A DNA stretch of 64,000 nucleotides from Myxococcales bacterium (lineage in GTDB: Bacteria > Myxococcota > Polyangia > Polyangiales > Polyangiaceae). A program made the translations under genes and the position numbers. Positions 56,484-64,000 of this stretch are shown here, one piece after another (the stretch's first letter is position 1; every line of letters begins with the position of its first letter). The stretch lies in assembly GCA_003151595.1 (NCBI GenBank), contig PLXW01000055.1, forward strand, positions 47,432-111,431, read 5' to 3'. The notes under the pieces were generated by a model. It ran no database searches, was not told the origin of the DNA, and was given only the letters and a program-made list of their open reading frames with translations.

Positions 56484-57608
56484 CTAGGTCGGCTCCGACG
56501 TCGGAAGCGCCGCCGCGAACTGGCACGAGCTGGCGCCCCCCTGGCCCTGGCAAGCGGAGAAGAGGCTCAGCGTCAATCCCGAGAACTGGACCTTCACGTG
56601 GATGGACATCGTCGTCGACAGGTTGCTCAACGGCGAGGTGACCGTGAGCGTGACGAGCACGTTCGAGCTTCCCACGAGCGCGTTCGGGCTGATCGCCAGC
56701 GACGACTTGCGATACCCCGTGATTCCTTGATCGGTGTAGACCGGGATTGACGGGTACGAGATGACCCAATGAAAGCTGAGCCCCGGGTCGCCCGGACACG
56801 CCATCGGGTCCACGAAGCTCGACGCGTCGAGCGCGCCGTTCTCGTCATTCGCCACCGGGTTCGAGGACGCGGTGCTCGGCGACACGATCGATTGGGTCGT
56901 CCCCTCGTCGGTGTTCGAGAGGGTGACGAACCTTCCCGGTGGGAGAAAAGGAGCCTGCAGGAGCGGCGTGCAGGGAGGGATTGAGCTGGGGACACCGTCG
57001 ACGGTGCCGCTGAAGATGAAGCTCGCGCCGCCGTTTGCGCTGTCGTCGATCGTCCACGTCGACGGGCTCGTGAAGACCGGCGAAGGGAATCCTGCGTTGG
57101 GAGCGACGGACCCGTAGCCGAGCAGGCACGGACCGGCAGCCGACCCGGCCCCGAGCGCGCCTCCTTGGCAGGCAGCGCCCCCCGCCATGCCTACGGTCGC
57201 CGGAACGAACGTCAGGCTCACCGTCGCGTCGAGCGTCTGGCTCGTGCCGTTCTCCGCATCGACGTTGGCCGTGAGGACCTGGGTGCCGGAGTTCCATTGT
57301 GGCCCCGCGCGTCCATCACCGACGCCCTCGGTGTGGAGATAGAAATCGCCGGGGCTCGTTCCGTACGGGATGGTGCTCTCGGCGCGAACGGCGCCCGTAT
57401 TCGGATCACGCTGGGACACGTGCAGCGTCCTCGTCGACGCGTCGAACGATCCCTCGATCAGAGCGAGCGTGCGGCGTCCCGACGCGCTCGGCGCTCCGCT
57501 CGGAAGCCCAACCCCGACGCGCGTATCGACGTCCGACGTGGACGTGCATGCGGCGAAGATGCCGCCCAAGGAGAGAGCCCAGAGGACACGCGCTATTGGG
57601 ATGTTCAT
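56484..57608 (-). CDS. Lipoprotein of unknown function
   Basis: A 374-residue lipoprotein. The ATG read from 57608 gives MNIPIARVLWALSLGGIFAAC with a lipobox. The mature part is beta-rich (LIEGSFDASTRTLHVSQRD; TVSLTFVPATVG; SSLAISPNALVGSSNVLVTL) with scattered cysteines (AACQGGALG, GPCLLGYG). No catalytic motif is seen. It lies upstream of, and on the same strand as, the S41 peptidase, 59 bases from that start, so it may be cotranscribed. Confidence 0.75.
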   Translation of the reverse strand: MNIPIARVLWALSLGGIFAACTSTSDVDTRVGVGLPSGAPSASGRRTLALIEGSFDASTRTLHVSQRDPNTGAVRAESTIPYGTSPGDFYLHTEGVGDGRAGPQWNSGTQVLTANVDAENGTSQTLDATVSLTFVPATVGMAGGAACQGGALGAGSAAGPCLLGYGSVAPNAGFPSPVFTSPSTWTIDDSANGGASFIFSGTVDGVPSSIPPCTPLLQAPFLPPGRFVTLSNTDEGTTQSIVSPSTASSNPVANDENGALDASSFVDPMACPGDPGLSFHWVISYPSIPVYTDQGITGYRKSSLAISPNALVGSSNVLVTLTVTSPLSNLSTTMSIHVKVQFSGLTLSLFSACQGQGGASSCQFAAALPTSEPT

Positions 57609-57939
57609 GAGCTCCGATTGCCGGCGATTGGCAGTGAGTTGATAGATAGGGCCAGCGGAGACGCTGACACGGTGCATGCGCAATCACAAGCGAGGGTTCC
57701 GGTCGCGCCGCGTCGGGATGTGGGCAGGCGCGCTTCTACGGGCAGATCATCATTGCCCCACCGTCGCGGCCGCTTTGAATCCGCGATCGCGATGATTCGC
57801 TCGCCAGAGCTTGCATATTAACGAGCACGCGCGCGTTCCATGCACACCCTGACAAGGTCGCGCCGATGCCGCGTGCGCTGCGACATCACTCATCGTCGAC
57901 GAGAGACATCTGGCAACCACGTCACTCTCGAGGTGGACC
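57609..57939. other. Divergent intergenic region, 331 bases
   Basis: It lies between the lipoprotein start at 57608 and the universal stress protein start at 57940. It presumably holds both promoters. I see only one AT-rich patch (57811-57823, TTGCATATTAACG) and no convincing dyad or promoter pair. Confidence 0.4.
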
Positions 57940-58581
57940 ATGGATGACGAATCGAAGAGCACTGGGCCGCAGACATTCTCCCTCGTCGTCGGCCTCGCGT
58001 TCACCGACGCCGATGGCTTCGCCTTCGACCAGGCCGTGCGAATCGCGCAACGCGTGCCCCGGAGTGAGCTCCACCTCGTGCATGTGTTCGACGCGCAGCC
58101 TGCGGATCCGCGCGCGCGTGAGCTCGTCGATCATCTCCGACTCTACGTGAACGACAAGGCTGCCATCTTCGACGGGCTGAGGGGGATGACGGTCGGGATC
58201 CATCTCCGCGCGGGGAAGCCCGTCCGCGAGATCGTCCAGTTCGCGACCGAGACGCACGCCGACCTCATCGTCGTTGGAGCGCACAAGAGGCCGCATCTGA
58301 AGAGCTGGCTCCTGGGCGCGACGGCCGGGCATCTGGTCGCGGCGGCGCCGTGCCCCGTGCTCATTGCTGCGCCGAAGCCGAAGGAGGCGGTCGCGCAAGA
58401 GCCTGCGATCGAACCGCCGTGTCCCGACTGCCTGCGGGTCCGCGAGGCGAGTAAGGGGGCCGAGTGGTGGTGCGCGCGTCATCTGCATCACGCCATGCGC
58501 GCGCATACATTTTCGTATCAGCGCGAGATCCCTTTAGCGACGCACGACTCGGCGGTCATTCCGACCGGCATCTCGTTCTAG
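57940..58581 (+). CDS. Universal stress protein with C-terminal Cys/His segment
   Basis: A 213-residue UspA-domain protein. It begins with a strand (FSLVVGLAFTDADGFAFDQA) and has the nucleotide-binding end IVVGAHKRPHLKSWLLGATA followed by PCPVLIAAP. Unlike ordinary single-domain Usp proteins (about 145 residues), it has an extra C-terminal 60 residues. These include CPDCLRVREASKGAEWWCARHLHH, a CxxC and a later CxxH that could bind zinc. GAGGTGG precedes the ATG. It stands alone and is probably induced by stress or stationary phase. Confidence 0.88.
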   Translation: MDDESKSTGPQTFSLVVGLAFTDADGFAFDQAVRIAQRVPRSELHLVHVFDAQPADPRARELVDHLRLYVNDKAAIFDGLRGMTVGIHLRAGKPVREIVQFATETHADLIVVGAHKRPHLKSWLLGATAGHLVAAAPCPVLIAAPKPKEAVAQEPAIEPPCPDCLRVREASKGAEWWCARHLHHAMRAHTFSYQREIPLATHDSAVIPTGISF

Positions 58582-58726
58582 CGAGCGGGCGCTCCTTGCG
58601 TGAGACTGCGCGGCCCCTGGCTGTGTCTCTCGGGCAGGGAGCGGCGGCTGCCGCACGGCAGCTTGGATTGCGTCTCGGGAGCGCCGCTCCCTTTGCCGAG
58701 ACGCGTCCAAAAAAAGGTGAACGACG

Positions 58727-61153
58727 ATGAACACGTGGAACAGTCTTCGATTCGGCGCGCTCTCTGCGGCCCCCGCCGTCCTCATGCTGCTCGCGAACGC
58801 TTGCGGCTCGCCCTCGGGGCCGGAGGGGAGTGAGCCCAACGCCTCGGCGGCCGCCGCCGGAGCGCCGATCCCGCTCGCCCCGCTCGCCGCGATGACGCCC
58901 GAGCATCGCGCCGGCGTGGCGCGCTTCGTCGAGCCGGGGAAGGAGCCCCGCGCGACCGCCGAACTCGCACGCCCGATCGCGATGGATACCTCCAACACGG
59001 TGGGCTACGGCGGCGGCTCGCTCATCCAGAACGTCCACGTCGTCCCGGTCTTCTGGAGCCCGAACGTCAGCTTCACCATCCAGAGCGAGATCGGGTGCTA
59101 CTTCGACGCCGTCGTTCGAAGCCCGTACATCGACTGGCTCAGCGAATACAACGCGGTAGGGCAGGGGATCGGCCGCGGCTCCACCGGCGCGAGCGTCACC
59201 ATCTCTCCGTCGCACACGAGCAACTCGCTCAGCGACGACGACATCCGGAACGAGCTGGCCAGCCAGATCGACGCCAACGTCCTACCGACGCCGGACGCCA
59301 ATACGATGTACATGCTCTACTTCCCGCCCGGCGTGAGCATGACGTCCAACAACGGCTCGTGCGTCGCGGGCGGCTTCTGCGCCTACCACGACAGCTTCAA
59401 TCACAACGGCCACCACGTCCGCTACGGGGTCTTCCCCGACCTGTCTTTGGACGGTCCGTGCGGCAATGGGTGCGGCGGCGGGGACGCCTTCCAGAATCTG
59501 GGCAATGCGTCGTCGCACGAGCTGATGGAGGCGGTGACCGATCCCGAGCCGAACAACGGCTGGTCGGGGTCGGGCGGCGAGATCGGCGACCCGTGCAACC
59601 ACAACGAGGTCAACCTGCCCGGCACGTACTACACGGTGCAAACGCTCTGGTCGAACTCGCGCGGCGCGTGCTACGCGCCGACGACCGGCACGCCCGACCT
59701 CGATCCGCCCATCGTCAGGAGCGCGACCCCCACGCAGGGTCCCTACTCGTCGAGCACGACGATGACGGTCAACGGATCGTGCTTCGCGAACTCCTACGGC
59801 GACATCGCGCAGGGGGCCACGAGTAGCCCGCTCACGATCCTCCCCAACAGCACCTTCAATCAGCTCCTCGTCTCCGTGCCCCCCTCGCCGATCAACGAGG
59901 TCGGCCTCTCGAACTTCTACATCTTCAACCTGGGAGCAGGCCCGGTATCGGTCCCGTTCACGTACCTGTCGTCGAACGCGATCACGTTGAGTCCGTCCCA
60001 CGGGCCGATGCAAGGTGGCACTCCGGTCACGATTCAGGGGGGCCCCTTCCCGACGGGCCTCGGCACCGTGGGGGTCACGTTCGACGGCCACCCTGCCGCG
60101 GGCGTCCAGTGCACGAGCGCGACCACCTGCGTCGCCTATCCGCAAGCCAACAATCCAGGTCCGGTCACCGTCGCGCTGAGCGTGAACGGAGTGCCCGAGA
60201 CGATCTCCAACAGCACGTACACCTTCGACGGCCCGGAGGTCACGACCGTCACGCCGTCGTCGGGCCCGATCACCGGGGGGACGACCGTGGTCGTCGAGGG
60301 GATCAACATGGCCGATACGTCCGAGAACGGCTTCATCGCGTCGATCCTCTTCGGGGGCACGACGATCCGGGCCTCCTGCGCCCGCGAAGGGCAGTACCAG
60401 GCCTCTTGCCAGTTCCAGACTCCCCCGGTTTCGCCGCTCCCCACGAGCCCGATCGACATCCGCGTCGCGATCACGCACACGACCGGCGCGATCATCACGA
60501 CGCCGTTCACGCTGTCGGACCGGTTCACGTACACTCCGCTCCCAGCGATCGTCGGCCTGAGCTTCCAGAGCTATGGTGCGCCCGCGAGCGGCACTCTCAC
60601 GCTCAACGGTAACGCTCCGAGCGCAGGTGCGGTGGTCACGCTGGCTCTCGCCTCGGGCTCGCCGTCCGGGATCATCCAATTCCCGTCCACCATCACGGTG
60701 CCCGCGGGCGCGCAGTCGGTCAGCATTCCTTTGACCGTCCTCAACTCGAGCTACACCGGCAGCGTCTCCATCTCCGCGTCGTACGGCGGGGCGTCGGCGA
60801 GTGGGACGGTCACGCTCACCGCGGCTCCCGCGGCGCCGCCTCTCGCCCTCAATGCGGACACGACGCTCCCGTTCACCACGGGGATGACGAGCACCGCCAC
60901 GATCACGCTCGGCACCCCGGCACCTGCGGGCGGCGCGATCGTCACCCTCACGGAGTCGAGGCCGACCGCCCTCACGTTGCCCGCGAGCGTAGTGGTACCG
61001 GCGGGGGCGACGACTGCCGCTTTCACGATGACGAGCAAGCAATCGAGCGGCACGGTCCTCGACGCGATCACGGCGACGTACAACGGGTCGTCCGTGTCGC
61101 AGTCGGTCGAGGTCGGCCGCGTGCCGCGCTTCGGCGGACTCGCAGGGGAGTAG
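58727..61153 (+). CDS. Secreted metallopeptidase-like protein with TIG domains
   Basis: An 808-residue lipoprotein; signal with lipobox LMLLANACGS. The first 320 residues form a domain with VHVVPVFWSPNVSF, YHDSFNHNGHHVRYGVFPD and NASSHELMEAVTDPEPNNGW. The HELMEAVTDP motif is a zinc-peptidase-like HExxE seen in EXORDIUM/phosphate-induced proteins and relatives. Two to three IPT/TIG repeats follow (ITLSPSHGPMQGGTPVTIQG, VTTVTPSSGPITGGTTVVVE). Two further Ig-like repeats close it (TITVPAGAQSVSIPLTVLNS, SVVVPAGATTAAFTMTS). Probably a surface protease or adhesin. A terminator hairpin follows at 61170. Confidence 0.82.
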   Translation: MNTWNSLRFGALSAAPAVLMLLANACGSPSGPEGSEPNASAAAAGAPIPLAPLAAMTPEHRAGVARFVEPGKEPRATAELARPIAMDTSNTVGYGGGSLIQNVHVVPVFWSPNVSFTIQSEIGCYFDAVVRSPYIDWLSEYNAVGQGIGRGSTGASVTISPSHTSNSLSDDDIRNELASQIDANVLPTPDANTMYMLYFPPGVSMTSNNGSCVAGGFCAYHDSFNHNGHHVRYGVFPDLSLDGPCGNGCGGGDAFQNLGNASSHELMEAVTDPEPNNGWSGSGGEIGDPCNHNEVNLPGTYYTVQTLWSNSRGACYAPTTGTPDLDPPIVRSATPTQGPYSSSTTMTVNGSCFANSYGDIAQGATSSPLTILPNSTFNQLLVSVPPSPINEVGLSNFYIFNLGAGPVSVPFTYLSSNAITLSPSHGPMQGGTPVTIQGGPFPTGLGTVGVTFDGHPAAGVQCTSATTCVAYPQANNPGPVTVALSVNGVPETISNSTYTFDGPEVTTVTPSSGPITGGTTVVVEGINMADTSENGFIASILFGGTTIRASCAREGQYQASCQFQTPPVSPLPTSPIDIRVAITHTTGAIITTPFTLSDRFTYTPLPAIVGLSFQSYGAPASGTLTLNGNAPSAGAVVTLALASGSPSGIIQFPSTITVPAGAQSVSIPLTVLNSSYTGSVSISASYGGASASGTVTLTAAPAAPPLALNADTTLPFTTGMTSTATITLGTPAPAGGAIVTLTESRPTALTLPASVVVPAGATTAAFTMTSKQSSGTVLDAITATYNGSSVSQSVEVGRVPRFGGLAGE

Positions 61154-63899
<2,746 letters not shown>

Positions 63900-63903
<4 letters not shown>

Positions 63904-64000
63904 GCGACCTTCTGGCGTTTCGTCGTCCCGTGAAATGCAGAGTACACGGAGCGTAGTGCGTCGTTGATGGCCAGAGTGTAGATCTGCTTGTTCTTCATCG
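63900..64000 (-). CDS. 3' end of an unknown gene, cut by the right edge
   Basis: Only the last 32 codons are visible: MKNKQIYTLAINDALRSVYS, then AFHGTTKRQKVA and a stop. The Met at 63998 may be internal or the true start. Its TGA overlaps the next GTG, so it is cotranscribed with the membrane protein and CHAD genes. Confidence 0.5.

Overview
The window is high-GC DNA and reads like a myxobacterium or close relative (Myxococcota; Polyangiales-like is my guess). The evidence is a dense set of secreted lipoproteins with lipobox cysteines followed by Asp/Ala/Gly-rich linkers, eukaryote-like Ser/Thr kinases, an outer-membrane protein resembling a Myxococcales-restricted family, and PHA granule proteins. 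No tRNA, rRNA, CRISPR array, IS element or phage gene was recognised. All functions are inferred from reading the translated proteins; no database search was run.

Layout. 1-6465: acyl-CoA ligase (cut by the left edge) with a small coiled-coil protein; a four-gene minus-strand operon in which two paralogous lipoproteins flank an alpha/beta hydrolase and a large beta-barrel-like protein; then phaR and a phasin, both preceded by a TTGTGC-N3-GCACAA dyad. 6481-16881: M13 metallopeptidase, a CxxCH lipoprotein, YlqF/RbgA GTPase, SelO, lipase, and a truncated kinase with a zinc-finger N-terminus. 16997-21927: lipoproteins, including a second CxxCH paralogue and a GH18 protein. 22066-27981: five co-directional genes for a synthase-dependent polysaccharide (nucleotide-sugar dehydrogenase, processive GT2, HlyD-like adaptor, TolC-like exported protein, lipoprotein). 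28156-30356: orphan radical SAM enzyme and a YWTD-propeller lipoprotein. 30491-35130: arsenic operon arsR-arsM-gapdh-arsJ followed by a Ser/Thr kinase, with two ArsR-box-like dyads. 35285-36488: cation/proton antiporter pseudogene with two lesions.

36489-42082: a non-coding stretch with degenerate dyads and two TetR-type operators, then a compact five-gene operon of a lipoprotein, three thioredoxin-fold lipoproteins with CxxC motifs and a large outer-membrane-like protein. It converges on a CotA-like multicopper oxidase. 43794-51100: the most distinctive locus. Three adjacent secreted proteins share one N-terminal module joined to three different C-termini (phosphoesterase, a C-terminal sorting-signal-like helix, a propeller-like domain). 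They are followed by an exosortase (XrtH-like, Cys/Arg/His triad visible) and its probable membrane partner. A TTTTCGGA element recurs in front of the three module genes.

51028-64000: PhnD-like binding protein, GNAT, a second AcpA-type phosphoesterase, S41 peptidase, lipoprotein, universal stress protein, a metallopeptidase-like protein with TIG domains, then a decayed patch (dnaK remnant joined to a lipoprotein remnant, and a YdeI-like gene with one nonsense codon), a CHAD protein, an uncharacterised membrane protein and the 3' end of one more gene.
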